From: Verrucomicrobiia bacterium
GTDB taxonomy: Bacteria > Verrucomicrobiota > Verrucomicrobiia > Limisphaerales > JAEYXS01
Assembly (NCBI GenBank): GCA_036405135.1
Contig: DASWYF010000026.1
Span: forward strand, 1-59,568
Direction of reading: 5' to 3'
Length of the DNA: 59,568 nt
The notes beneath the pieces were generated by a model that saw nothing but the letters and a program-made list of their open reading frames with translations, was not told where the DNA came from and did no database searches. The translations under genes were made by a program, and so were the position numbers. Within the stretch, counting starts at the first letter, position 1, and each line of letters opens with the position of its first letter. Positions 1 to 8,480 of this stretch are shown in pieces.

Positions 1-658
1 GCGGGCTAAACTCACGAACTCAAGTCGTACACTCATCAGGTCTTTCACAGGCCATGGCATAATTACGACACACTCCCATACCTCTCCCATGTGTCCACCA
101 TGTCCCCGCACACCTGTCCACCTTGTACCCAGTCCATACACCTCGGAGGGGAGAAGGATTGAGGATGAGGGGTGCCAGTGTTTTCGCACTTCGCACCTCT
201 TCCTTCGTCCCTTTCTACGGCTCCATAAGGACTCGTCACCTCCCCGCCAACGCAGGACATAACTACGCAATAAATCGCATCGCTATGCGTGATGACCTGG
301 GATTTTTCGCCCTTTCCCTTCCTGACCTGAAACTTCAGAGCAGAAACCTGAGACCGAGCCTTACCCCGTCCTTTACCGACAACGAGTTGTCAGCACTGAC
401 ACTATCACCGAAAGCCCTCAAGAAAACCACCACTTTTCGCTAAAATTTGCAATCAAATCCCAACCTTTTCCCACTCAAGAACATCCACAAAGCGCAACTT
501 ACGTAACTCGCATTTTTGGCCCTGCATAATCTTGAATCAGAACAATTTTCCTCTGCTCGATTTCCGAAATCTCTGCTTCCCCCTTTCCAAGTTTCATCCT
601 CACCGGCAGACTGGTTGCGATACAAGGCAAGCATGAAACCCTCCATCAGCACATCATC
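1..658. other. Intergenic / no supported gene
   Basis: I see no convincing coding sequence in this stretch. The open frames here have low-complexity, Pro/Ser/Arg-rich translations with no recognisable motif, and the long minus-strand frame at 440-994 is antisense to the PQQ-repeat gene that starts at 659. No clear promoter or RNA gene was recognised. It presumably holds the promoter of the gene at 659. Confidence 0.5.
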
Positions 659-970
659 ATGAATTCTCTTATCATCGGCACCAACGGCTACGTCGCCGCC
701 ATCCATCCTGCCACCGGTGAAATGCTCTGGCAGACCTCGCTGGATACCGGTGGTTTTCTTTCCTCCACCAGCTATCAGGATGTCTCCGTTCTCATCCGCG
801 AAAACGTCATCTACGCCGGAGTGGCTGGACACCTCTATGGCCTCCATGCCGAAACCGGCAAGATCCTCTGGCACAATTCCCTCAGCGGCCTCGGCCACAA
901 CGACATCTCCCTCGCCATGGAAGGCGTCTCCGTCCAATTCGTGCAAAAGGTGCAGCGACAGAATTCCTAA
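659..970 (+). CDS. Small PQQ-like beta-propeller repeat protein
   Basis: A 103-residue protein with two WD/PQQ-type blades: residues about 5-26 (ending ATGEMLWQTSL) and about 45-75 (VIYAGVAGHLYGLHAETGKILWHN). These match the consensus of PQQ-binding-like propeller repeats, where each blade ends in a G-x-x-x-W strand. No signal peptide is visible. Two blades cannot close a propeller, so it is either a short stand-alone family (single-domain proteins of about this length exist) or the remnant of a larger propeller. A palindromic REP-like element begins two bases after the stop codon. Substrate and role are unknown. Confidence that it is a real gene is moderate to good because the repeat motif is clear. 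Confidence 0.7.
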   Translation: MNSLIIGTNGYVAAIHPATGEMLWQTSLDTGGFLSSTSYQDVSVLIRENVIYAGVAGHLYGLHAETGKILWHNSLSGLGHNDISLAMEGVSVQFVQKVQRQNS

Positions 971-971
971 C

Positions 972-1004
972 CAGTGGAGCGCGGATTGTCTCAATCCGCA
1001 GCAA
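972..1004 (+). repeat. REP-like palindrome, family 1 (copy 1)
   Basis: Conserved flanks CAGTGGAGC and AGCAAC surround a stem GCGGATTG / CAATCCGC (981-988 and 992-999) with a 3-base loop. The same flanks with different but still self-complementary stems occur at 10177, 18732 and (inverted) 18846. It sits directly behind the stop codon of the PQQ-repeat gene. Confidence 0.7.
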
Positions 1005-1181
1005 CATCCCTAAGCAACGCCAGCTCCCAGCACGCCCACCGTAGCCGTCGCCATGAGGTCGCGATTGCCTATCTCCTGACCACGCCGCAGTCCCGTTTCA
1101 TAAATCATAATTCATACCTCATACCTTTTCCCCGCTTCCAGACTTGCATAAACTCCCGCCGCCCCCTTTCTTTTCCTACAC

Positions 1182-2036
1182 ATGAAACTTATCCGCTTTG
1201 GTGAACCCGGTCGCGAAAAGCCCGGTCTGATTTTGGCTGATGGCCGCCGTATTGATGCCTCCGCTTTTGGCGAAGACTACAACGAAACTTTCTTGGCCAA
1301 TGACGGCCTCGCCCGCCTCGCCGCCTGGGCAGAGAAGAACGCCGCCACCGCTCCCGCCATTCCCGCTGGCGCACGCCTCGGCGCACCGCTCCAACGCCCC
1401 AGCAAGATCGTCTGTGTGGGCTTGAACTACGCGGATCACGCCAAAGAATCCGGCATGGAGATCCCGAAGGAACCCGTGCTCTTCTTCAAGGCCACCACCG
1501 CTTACACTGGGCCATACGATGGCGTCACCATCCCGCGCGGCTCCGTGAAGACGGATTGGGAAGTGGAATTTGCCATCGTCATCGGCAAACGCGCCAGCTA
1601 CGTCAGCGAGGCCGATGCCCTCAACTACGTGGCCGGTTACGCTCTGCATAACGACTACAGCGAACGCGAATGGCAGCTCGAACGCGGTGGCCAATGGGTG
1701 AAAGGCAAGAGCGCCGACACCTTCGCCCCCGTCGGCCCCTGGCTCGCCACGAAAGACGAGATCAAAGACCCCGCCAATCTCAACATGTGGCTGAAAGTGA
1801 ACGGCAAGCTCATCCAAAACAGCAACACGCGCCAGATGGTTTTCCAGACCGCCAAGCTCGTCAGCTACATCAGCCAGTTCATGACCCTGCTCCCCGGTGA
1901 TATCATCAGCACCGGCACACCTCCCGGAGTCGGCCTCGGCTTCAAGCCCCCCGTCTTCCTGAAAGCCGGTGACGTTGTAGAACTCGGCATCGAAGGCCTC
2001 GGCGAACAGAAGCAGATTGCTGTCGCTGCACAGTGA
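1182..2036 (+). CDS. Fumarylacetoacetate hydrolase (FAH) family protein
   Basis: 284 residues, the usual size for FAH-family enzymes of the 2-hydroxyhepta-2,4-dienedioate isomerase / acylpyruvase / ureidoglycolate lyase type. A short N-terminal domain (about 1-70) precedes the catalytic FAH fold. Visible landmarks are GLNYADHA (80-87), the metal-binding acidic cluster E127-x-E129 in DWEVEFAIVIGK, D158 in HNDYSEREWQ, the KSADTFAPVGPW segment (176-187) and GTPPGVG (245-251). These enzymes are cytosolic, bind Mg or Mn, and cleave or isomerise C-C bonds of beta-diketone-like or enol-oxo acids. The exact substrate cannot be read from sequence; no pathway genes lie next to it. A rho-independent terminator follows at 2131. 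Confidence 0.9.
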   Translation: MKLIRFGEPGREKPGLILADGRRIDASAFGEDYNETFLANDGLARLAAWAEKNAATAPAIPAGARLGAPLQRPSKIVCVGLNYADHAKESGMEIPKEPVLFFKATTAYTGPYDGVTIPRGSVKTDWEVEFAIVIGKRASYVSEADALNYVAGYALHNDYSEREWQLERGGQWVKGKSADTFAPVGPWLATKDEIKDPANLNMWLKVNGKLIQNSNTRQMVFQTAKLVSYISQFMTLLPGDIISTGTPPGVGLGFKPPVFLKAGDVVELGIEGLGEQKQIAVAAQ

Positions 2037-2059
2037 CCTGATTGAAAAGCTCTCATCGA

Positions 2060-2083
2060 TGTCCGCTGGGTGTCCAGCGGACA
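2060..2083. repeat. Perfect inverted repeat, 10-bp stem
   Basis: TGTCCGCTGG (2060-2069) and CCAGCGGACA (2074-2083) form a 10-bp stem with a 4-base loop and no T-run. It lies between the FAH gene and its terminator and is likely another dispersed palindrome. Confidence 0.55.
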
Positions 2084-2130
2084 TCTTCTCTTGCGTTAGC
2101 GAGGCAAGATACTCCACCTGCAATGATAGC

Positions 2131-2154
2131 AGCGGCCTGTAAGCCGCTTTTTTT
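2131..2154 (+). terminator. Rho-independent terminator of the FAH gene
   Basis: AGCGGC (2131-2136) pairs with GCCGCT (2143-2148) around a 6-base loop and is followed by a run of seven T. It lies 95 bases after the FAH stop codon. Confidence 0.75.
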
Positions 2155-2579
2155 AGCGCCTGTCATGAACTATTTCGGCCAGAAACGCGAGGAGAGGGTG
2201 AGATGTTACCTCTCCTCCAACCAGCGGGAACTCCCTTATTAAGGTGGGGCAAAGCTGCCGCTTTGCCCTAACTTTGGCCTTCACCGCCGACCTCTCAAAT
2301 GGAACCGGCCTTCGTAAAAACCAACTCTCCCTGTCCTCAGTCTGATCATTCCAGACTTTATAGACTTGTGGGTAATGCTCAGCCGTTGAGGGGAGAGGGA
2401 GAACATTTGGATGCGTCTCTTAGTTATCCACACTCTAAAGTCCATGACAGTCTAAAGGGCCCAGAAAATCCTCCTCTCCGACAACCACCGGACAAGCAGT
2501 TGTAAACCAGCCGTTTTCAAATGATACATCGCGCTCACTTTCCCTTGAGCCAAAAGCCAAGTGCGACGAAGCTACGGCT
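2155..2579. other. Intergenic region with dispersed palindromes
   Basis: No gene supported. It contains a perfect hairpin GGGCAAAGC-tgcc-GCTTTGCCC (2247-2268) and, around 2384-2400, one arm of the GAGGGGAGAGGG element whose full palindromic copies lie at 55236 and 56760. The end presumably carries the promoter of the MoxR operon; no confident -35/-10 was recognised. Confidence 0.5.
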
Positions 2580-3524
2580 ATGAGTGACCGGCAAAGTCCA
2601 GCGACAGCGATCCAAGGATTGATCAGCAATATCTCACAGGCGTTCATCGGGAAGGATGAGACGATCGCGCACGCGGTGCTGGCGCTCATCGCGGGCGGGC
2701 ATGTGCTGCTGGAAGATGTGCCGGGCGTGGGCAAGACACTGTTGGCCAAGGCCATCGCGCGGTCGCTCTCGGCGGATTTCAAGCGCATCCAGTTCACGGC
2801 GGATCTGTTGCCCTCGGACATCAGCGGCGTGACGGTTTACTCCCAGGAGACGCATGGGTTTTCGTTCCGGCCAGGGCCGATCTTCACGAACATTCTTTTG
2901 GGCGATGAGATCAATCGCGCCACGCCGCGCACGCAGTCCAGTCTGCTGGAAGCGATGGAGGAGCATAGTGTGACGGTGGATGGCGAGGTGCACCGGCTGG
3001 CGGCGCCGTTCTTCGTGATGGCGACGCAGAATCCGGTGGAGCTGGAGGGGACCTATCCGCTGCCGTTCGCGCAGATGGACCGCTTCATGGTGCGGCTGAG
3101 CATCGGCTACATGAGCCGGGAATCGGAGACGAAGATGCTGCGCGAACAGAAGGAGCATGATCCGCTGGAGAATGTGCAGGCGGTCATGGACTGCGAGACG
3201 CTGCTGCGGTTGCAACACCAGTGCCGCGCCATCCGCGTGGAGGAATCGTTGCTCGGCTACATCGTGGACATCGTGCATGCCACGAGGAAGGATGAATCGC
3301 TGGAGCACGGCGCGAGTCCGCGTGGCAGTCTGGATATTCAGAGCTTCGCGCAAGCCATTGCGCTGAAGGCGGGGCGTGATTACGTGCTGCCTGATGACAT
3401 CAAACAGGCCGCACGGCTCGTGCTGCCGCACCGCCTCATCACGAAGAAGGGCACGCGCAATGTGAGTGTGAATGCCCGCAGTGTGATGGATCACCTCATC
3501 GACTCGGTCACGGTGCCGCTGTGA
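2580..3524 (+). CDS. MoxR-family AAA+ ATPase
   Basis: 314 residues, normal for MoxR. The Walker A segment EDVPGVGKTLLAKA is at 45-58 and the Walker B segment NILLGDEINRA at 104-114. Further MoxR hallmarks are QSSLLEAMEE, the sensor region ATQNPVELEGTYPLPFAQMD and a C-terminal lid with SPRGSLDIQSFAQA. MoxR ATPases act as chaperone-like factors that mature or activate partner proteins, usually together with DUF58 and von Willebrand-type proteins. The DUF58 gene begins 10 bases downstream and a transglutaminase gene follows, the classic MoxR-DUF58-TgpA set, so this is the first gene of an operon. Cytoplasmic. Confidence 0.95.
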   Translation: MSDRQSPATAIQGLISNISQAFIGKDETIAHAVLALIAGGHVLLEDVPGVGKTLLAKAIARSLSADFKRIQFTADLLPSDISGVTVYSQETHGFSFRPGPIFTNILLGDEINRATPRTQSSLLEAMEEHSVTVDGEVHRLAAPFFVMATQNPVELEGTYPLPFAQMDRFMVRLSIGYMSRESETKMLREQKEHDPLENVQAVMDCETLLRLQHQCRAIRVEESLLGYIVDIVHATRKDESLEHGASPRGSLDIQSFAQAIALKAGRDYVLPDDIKQAARLVLPHRLITKKGTRNVSVNARSVMDHLIDSVTVPL

Positions 3525-3534
3525 GGAAGCTACG

Positions 3535-4644
3535 ATGCGTGTGACACGGACAGGTTTCTTGCTGGCGGGCATCGCGGTGGCGCTGTATCTGGCGTCGCTC
3601 ACGTCGCAGTCGGCCTTCCTGTTGCTGCCGGTGGGGATCATCGGTGGGTGTCTGGTGTTGAATATCTTCGGCTCGCGCCGTTCGGTACGGCAGGTGCAGG
3701 TGGAGCCACCGGCGAGCACATCCATCGCGGAGGGACAATCGCTCAGCCAGCCGTGGCGCGTGGAGAACCGGAGCAAGCGCGATGTAGGGCAACTCACCAT
3801 CGAGAGCCAGGGCGAGACGCTGCTGCAAGTGGGCGCTTTGAACGGAAAGACCCAAGCGAACATCGTGCCCACGCGGCAATTCCTGCGGCGCGGTGTGTAT
3901 CGCTTCAGCGAACTCAAGCTCGTTTCCACGTTTCCCTTCGGCTTGGTGAAGAGCGCGCGGCAAGTGGTGGCCAAAGGTGAAGTCGTGGTGTATCCAGCGA
4001 TCTATCCCGCACCGTGTCCGAAGGCGGCGGGATTTGATGCGGTGGTGGGTGGAAAATTTCACGGGCAGAAGCGTTCAGCAGCGGGCACACATTTCGCGGG
4101 CTTGCGCCCATTCCATGCAGGCGATCCTTTGAAGCAGATCCACTGGAAGAGCAGTTCCAAGGGGCGCGGGCTGATGGTGAAGACGTTTGAGGAGGAACTG
4201 TCTGGTCGCGTGGCGATCATCACGGATGCAGTGGGCGTAGCGGACAGTGTGGTCCTGGATGATTGCCTGCGCGCGGCGGGTTCGCTGATGTTTGCGGCGT
4301 TGGATGCGGGGCATCATGTCGAGTGGGTGAACCTGGCCACGCAGATGCCGGAGCTGTTCCCGCCATTCACGGATGGGCAGGAGATATTGGACATGCTGGC
4401 GCGGGTGGAACCGCTGGTGAGCGAGCCGGATGGCAAACGCATCGGCGAAGCGGTGGGACACGTCTCCCGGCGGAGCGCGTTGAGTTTTGTGCTGACGCAG
4501 GTGAATGCCTCAGTGGAAGAAGCGCTGGAGAGTTTGGCCGCGCAGGGTCGCAGCGTGACGGTGTATCTGCCGGAGGGGGCCATTGAGAATCTGGGCCGCG
4601 GGGTGAATATCCTGCGGTATAACGCGCGGGAGGTGGTGGGATGA
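3535..4644 (+). CDS. DUF58 domain-containing membrane protein
   Basis: 369 residues. Two closely spaced hydrophobic stretches at about 8-45 anchor the protein, followed by a beta-rich part and then the DUF58 signature LRPFHAGDPLKQIHWK (190-205) with FEEE shortly after it (218-221). The region after it resembles a von Willebrand A-like fold (RVAIITDA...). DUF58 proteins nearly always accompany MoxR ATPases and are thought to be their targets or adaptors. The gene starts 10 bases after moxR and its last bases overlap the start of the transglutaminase gene as ATGA (4641-4644), indicating translational coupling. Specific role unknown. Confidence 0.9.
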   Translation: MRVTRTGFLLAGIAVALYLASLTSQSAFLLLPVGIIGGCLVLNIFGSRRSVRQVQVEPPASTSIAEGQSLSQPWRVENRSKRDVGQLTIESQGETLLQVGALNGKTQANIVPTRQFLRRGVYRFSELKLVSTFPFGLVKSARQVVAKGEVVVYPAIYPAPCPKAAGFDAVVGGKFHGQKRSAAGTHFAGLRPFHAGDPLKQIHWKSSSKGRGLMVKTFEEELSGRVAIITDAVGVADSVVLDDCLRAAGSLMFAALDAGHHVEWVNLATQMPELFPPFTDGQEILDMLARVEPLVSEPDGKRIGEAVGHVSRRSALSFVLTQVNASVEEALESLAAQGRSVTVYLPEGAIENLGRGVNILRYNAREVVG

Positions 4645-6560
4645 AAAGCGCGTTGAATCTCATGATCTTGCTCGGCTTCCTTTGTCAGGGGCTGACGTGG
4701 GATGGTTATGGGCTCGTGCTCGCGAACATCGCGCTCTGGCTGGCGTGTGTGAACTGGCCGCGCCGGCCGGTGAACATCCCGCAGTCATTCGAGGGCATCG
4801 CGTTGCTGACGGGGGCGATCGGCGGCTATTTTCTCGCGAAGGCATTTGGGCAAAGCACGCACTTCGCACTGGGCCACGGCATCACCTTGGTGCAGGCCGT
4901 GCGATTGCTGCGACCACTGAGCGCGCGTGACAAACGGTTTTCCCTGGTGGCGGCGTTCCTGCATCTGGGTGTGGGTTGCACCGTGGTGATCGATTTTCGT
5001 TTCGTGGTCATTTTATTAGGAGCCGTCTGGCTGATTCCTGCCACATTGCGCGAACTGGCAGGAACTGATTTCAAACCGACAACGACTACGGCCACGGCCC
5101 GGCCAAGATTTGCGTGGGCACAATTCGCCGTCTTGCTGCTTTGTGCGGTGCTGGTGTTCATGCTGTTCCCGCGCGGGTTGTTGGGTTCAGGCGGTGTGCC
5201 GACTATCGGCGGCAGTCAGAGCAGCCTGATGGATTCCATGCTGGATCCGACGGGCGGCGGCGCGGCGCAATCGGGCCGTGTCATCTTTGAGATCCAAGGT
5301 GACAATCTTGGTTATCTCCGGGCCATCGCCATGACGGAGTATACGAACGGAGTGTGGAATGGAAATCCGCGTCGTGCCGCGTATACGTTGAACCTCGTTC
5401 CGCCCGGCCAAAGAAAGGGGCACAAGAACCGCTCCGTCCGGGTGAAGAATGTGGCACATCTGGGCCGTTCACTGCCTGCGGATGGTCATGTCACGGCTAT
5501 ATCAGGAAATTTCTTCAGCCAACCGGTCCAGGATTCGCATGAGATGCTCTGGGCCATCTCCACCTGGCAAAAGGCGAACGCGGTCTACGAGTATTCGACG
5601 GATACGACCTTTGCGCGCAAATCACTTTTCCCGCAAGAAATCAAAGCCCTGACGCAACACCCGGACCCTTCCCCCGCAGTGCAGCAATGGGTCACAAACG
5701 TCATCGGCAATGTGACGGAACCTTTGGCACGGGCACGCAAGCTCGAGAAGCATTTTCAGGAGAACTTCACCTATCGCATCGGCGCACCTCGTCTGAGCCG
5801 GTTAAATTCCCTGGAAGAGTTCTTGTTGGAAACGAAAGAAGGACATTGTGAGCGTTACGCATCATCCCTCGCGTTGCTCTTGCGGATGCAGGGAATCCCC
5901 AGCCGTGTGGTGGTAGGCTACGTCGCAGACCAGCAGAATGTGGTGACAGGCTGGCGTCCGGTCCGGTTCAAGGATGCCCATGCATGGACGGAAGCATGGT
6001 TTCCCGGAACGGGCTGGGCGCAGTTCGATGCTACGCCGCGCAGCACGATACAACGCTCCATCTGGGACCCGGAAGCGTGGATGGAGAAGGCGGATTTCGT
6101 GTGGAATGTGTACGTGGTGAATTTCGACGGACCGAGCCAGCGTGAGCTGATGCGGGTGGGCACGGAATCTGTCGGGCACGCGCTGGGCTGGATGCATGAG
6201 CGCGCAGAATGGCTGACACTCGTGCTGGTGGTGCTGATGGCCATCGCATTGTGGCGACGCCGCAGTGTGAATCCGGAAGCAGTCGCAGCAAAGAAACAAC
6301 AGCAGCGACTGGCGCATGCGGCCAATCAGTATGGCCGTATGCTGGCGGCGTTTGAGAAACGCGGCTTTACGCGTGCGCCGCAGCAGACGCCTTATGAATT
6401 TCTGATGACGTTGAAGCAAGGCATCGCCCCGGCGTTATCCGAAGCAGAGCTGATCACGAATCATTTCTGCGCCTTACGCTATGGCGGTGCTGAGACGGAG
6501 AGGGAGGAGAAGGAAGTGGAGGGTGCGCTGGAAAGATTGAAGAAAATGACGAATGCCTAA
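4641..6560 (+). CDS. TgpA-like membrane transglutaminase (DUF3488/transglutaminase-like)
   Basis: 639 residues. The N-terminal 180 residues hold several membrane segments (DUF3488-like), followed by an exported region, a transglutaminase-like core, one further membrane segment (about 520-545, WLTLVLVVLMAIALW) and a DUF4129-like C-terminal cytoplasmic tail. The catalytic triad is visible: C403 in KEGHCERYASSLALL, H447 in DAHAWTEAWF and D463 in QFDATP. Proteins of this architecture (TgpA in Pseudomonas) act in the envelope, either as protein cross-linking or cysteine-protease-like enzymes; the reaction here is not known. It overlaps the DUF58 gene by 4 bases and closes the operon. The final codons run into an imperfect inverted repeat (6565-6636). 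Confidence 0.9.
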   Translation: MKSALNLMILLGFLCQGLTWDGYGLVLANIALWLACVNWPRRPVNIPQSFEGIALLTGAIGGYFLAKAFGQSTHFALGHGITLVQAVRLLRPLSARDKRFSLVAAFLHLGVGCTVVIDFRFVVILLGAVWLIPATLRELAGTDFKPTTTTATARPRFAWAQFAVLLLCAVLVFMLFPRGLLGSGGVPTIGGSQSSLMDSMLDPTGGGAAQSGRVIFEIQGDNLGYLRAIAMTEYTNGVWNGNPRRAAYTLNLVPPGQRKGHKNRSVRVKNVAHLGRSLPADGHVTAISGNFFSQPVQDSHEMLWAISTWQKANAVYEYSTDTTFARKSLFPQEIKALTQHPDPSPAVQQWVTNVIGNVTEPLARARKLEKHFQENFTYRIGAPRLSRLNSLEEFLLETKEGHCERYASSLALLLRMQGIPSRVVVGYVADQQNVVTGWRPVRFKDAHAWTEAWFPGTGWAQFDATPRSTIQRSIWDPEAWMEKADFVWNVYVVNFDGPSQRELMRVGTESVGHALGWMHERAEWLTLVLVVLMAIALWRRRSVNPEAVAAKKQQQRLAHAANQYGRMLAAFEKRGFTRAPQQTPYEFLMTLKQGIAPALSEAELITNHFCALRYGGAETEREEKEVEGALERLKKMTNA

Positions 6561-6564
6561 GCCT

Positions 6565-6636
6565 GAATGACGAAGGAATGTCCAATTTCCAATGACCGGA
6601 TGTCCTCATTTGTCATTGCTCATTCCTTGGTCATTC
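6565..6636. repeat. Imperfect inverted repeat after the transglutaminase gene
   Basis: GAATGACGAAGGAATG (6565-6580) and CATTCCTTGGTCATTC (6621-6636) are complementary at 15 of 16 positions, with a 40-base AT-rich loop that contains further AATGACC/CATT words. No T-run follows, so it looks like a dispersed repeat rather than a classical terminator. Confidence 0.55.
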
Positions 6637-6703
6637 GGATTTCGTCATTGGGCATTACCCAACGGGTTGCATTTCTCTGTGATTCGCTTATCACATTCTC
6701 CGC

Positions 6704-7276
6704 ATGTTGTTGTTTCGGGCAAAGATTTTGGATGGCTGGTTTGAGAAGATCATCAGTGATCTGCCGGCGGTATTGATCGACCACGCGCACTTGGAGCGCA
6801 AGGCCGCGACGACGTCATTGACGCTGGAGAAGTATCGCGAGCTGTTCCCGAAAGTGCATGAACTGAACGCCATCGCCATCGAGGAGCTGCAACATTTCGA
6901 ACTCGTGCTGCAAATCTTAAAACGACGCGGCATCCCGTTCGGTCAGCCGTTCCCGAGCCCGTGGATCCGTGGATTGATGACAAATATGCGGCCCGGTGCG
7001 CGCTTTCAGGTCATCGATCACCTCATCGTGTGCTCACTCATTGAAGGGCGGAGCTGCGAAAAGTTTCAGATCCTAGCCGAGCGGTTGAAGCCGATTGATC
7101 CAGAACTCGCGACGTTTTATGCGAGCTTGGTGGAATCCGAAGGCAACCATTACGCCACGTATTGGCTCATGGCTCGCGAGATCAACGAGAAGGAAGCCGA
7201 TGAGCGATTGGATTTCTTCCTCGATCTGGATGCCAAGCTGATCCGTGAACCGAATCCATTGGCGATGTTGCATTGA
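6704..7276 (+). CDS. miaE: tRNA-(ms2io6A)-hydroxylase MiaE
   Basis: 190 residues, the usual length for the MiaE family. The whole protein reads as an all-helical ferritin-like diiron enzyme: DHAHLERKAATTSL near residue 30, EELQHFELVLQILKRRGIPF (about 63-82), DHLIVCSLIEGRSCEKFQ (about 105-122) and ESEGNHYATYW (about 145-155) supply the expected Glu/His iron ligands (the ExxH pairs). MiaE hydroxylates the isopentenyl group of 2-methylthio-N6-isopentenyladenosine at tRNA position 37. MiaA and MiaB are not in the window. Start chosen at the ATG of MLLFRAKILDGW, which matches the family N-terminus. Transcribed alone after a 143-base gap that holds an inverted repeat. Confidence 0.9.
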   Translation: MLLFRAKILDGWFEKIISDLPAVLIDHAHLERKAATTSLTLEKYRELFPKVHELNAIAIEELQHFELVLQILKRRGIPFGQPFPSPWIRGLMTNMRPGARFQVIDHLIVCSLIEGRSCEKFQILAERLKPIDPELATFYASLVESEGNHYATYWLMAREINEKEADERLDFFLDLDAKLIREPNPLAMLH

Positions 7277-7309
7277 GGCATTAGATTGCTTCGATGGTTT
7301 GCTCCGAAC

Positions 7310-7858
7310 ATGACCAACGATGCGCTAATCAAAGAGATCGGCGAAGCCTTTTCAGGTGTGCCAAAACCGCAAACTACTTTGCGGGTGGCGAGAGGCGCAG
7401 ACGACCACGACTACGATTGGAAAAAGCTGCAAAAGCTGGATGAGCACTATTATGACTGGGAGGATGTACCTGACGAAGACCTGGATTACTATCAGGACAT
7501 ATTTTACTGGCTATGCCCTCAAGGATTTCAATTTTATTTGCCAGCGTACATGAGTCGGATGTTACGAACTTTGTCTTCTAACCGGCCGAATCATATATGG
7601 CCGATGTGGGCATTCGGTGAACGATGTTTTGAGCTGAATCTATTCGAGCTGTTCACCCGAAAACAAACAGCCGTGACGGTACGCTTCTTGGAAGTTCTAT
7701 TTGAGAAGGTGAAGGATGACTATCATGCCGACTGGTGGAACCATTTCGACGCGGAGGATTGGGATGACGACGAACTAAGGAAAGCACGGAAGCTCGAATT
7801 GTGGGAAGATTACGGAGCGGCTTATCAACTTCTCAAAGCCAAGCTGGGCAGTGAATAA
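7310..7858 (+). CDS. Hypothetical acidic protein, DUF6714-like
   Basis: About 182 residues from the ATG at 7310 (MTNDALIKEIGEAF); a TTG eight codons upstream is a weaker alternative. The sequence is soluble and acidic, rich in Asp, Tyr and Trp, with a core that reads YYQDIFYWLCPQGFQFYLPAYMSRML. That pattern (a prediction that the protein resembles DUF6714-type proteins of unknown function) is from memory and not verified. No signal peptide or membrane segment. It lies 33 bases after miaE on the same strand and may share its transcript. Function unknown. Confidence 0.65.
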   Translation: MTNDALIKEIGEAFSGVPKPQTTLRVARGADDHDYDWKKLQKLDEHYYDWEDVPDEDLDYYQDIFYWLCPQGFQFYLPAYMSRMLRTLSSNRPNHIWPMWAFGERCFELNLFELFTRKQTAVTVRFLEVLFEKVKDDYHADWWNHFDAEDWDDDELRKARKLELWEDYGAAYQLLKAKLGSE

Positions 7859-7948
7859 CAGGCAGCCGAGATAAGCAGGCGAGCCTCAGCGTGCGCCTGG
7901 TTATCTCCATTGCTTGTTACTTTTGGCTTGTGGGTATGCATCATCCGC

Positions 7949-8314
7949 TTACGCCGCCAGGAACCACTGCTCGCTCCGCGCGCGGATGAGCTTTTGCCGC
8001 GCATGACGCAGCAATGCCTCGTTCACCTTCTCATCGAGCAACTCGGGCAGCATCAACAACGGTGCGCCGCTCATCCAGGCGAGGGATACGGCTTCACTCG
8101 CGGCCCAGCTGATGAGGCCGAACTTTTCGGGGTTGCGCGTCTTGCGCATCCACTCGGCGACGAGCTTCATCTTCAAATGCTCCAGACGCTCGATGACGAG
8201 CTGCTGCTCCGTGCGTGCCGCATTCGGGCGCACCTCGAACTTCACTTCCGGGGCGAACTCCGCTACAAGCCTCTCGACCGCGTCATTCTTGACTGTGTGT
8301 GTTTTGCCTTTCAT
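7949..8314 (-). CDS. Hypothetical protein, about 121 residues
   Basis: Small, charged, mostly helical soluble protein beginning MKGKTHTVKNDAVERLVAEF. The start is taken at the ATG at 8314; an in-frame TTG two codons earlier is possible. An AAAGAG ribosome-site-like sequence lies about 9 bases before the ATG. No known domain recognised. The segments HLKMKLVAEWMRKTRNPE and LRHARQKLIRARSEQWFLAA look amphipathic. It is convergent with the gene ending at 7858 and divergent from the copper ATPase gene. Codon use and a clean frame favour a real gene, but function is unknown. Confidence 0.6.
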   Translation of the reverse strand: MKGKTHTVKNDAVERLVAEFAPEVKFEVRPNAARTEQQLVIERLEHLKMKLVAEWMRKTRNPEKFGLISWAASEAVSLAWMSGAPLLMLPELLDEKVNEALLRHARQKLIRARSEQWFLAA

Positions 8315-8480
8315 AACCAACGCTCTTTCTGACGGTGGTCACTTTCCTTTCATTCAACAAATTATCACGTGTACGTATTATTTTTTCTGGCCGTTGCGAA
8401 AATGCCTTTCCCAAGCCAGTATGAGACAGGACTGCAACCGGGTGTAATGCGGCTCCGGCAGATGCGTCTGCTTGGGTGAT

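Noticed and set aside
440..994. Minus-strand 184-residue frame
   Set aside because: Antisense to the PQQ-repeat gene, with no recognisable motif.
2634..3974. Long minus-strand frame of 446 codons
   Set aside because: Antisense to moxR and DUF58; Arg/His/Gln-rich composition typical of a shadow frame in GC-rich genes.
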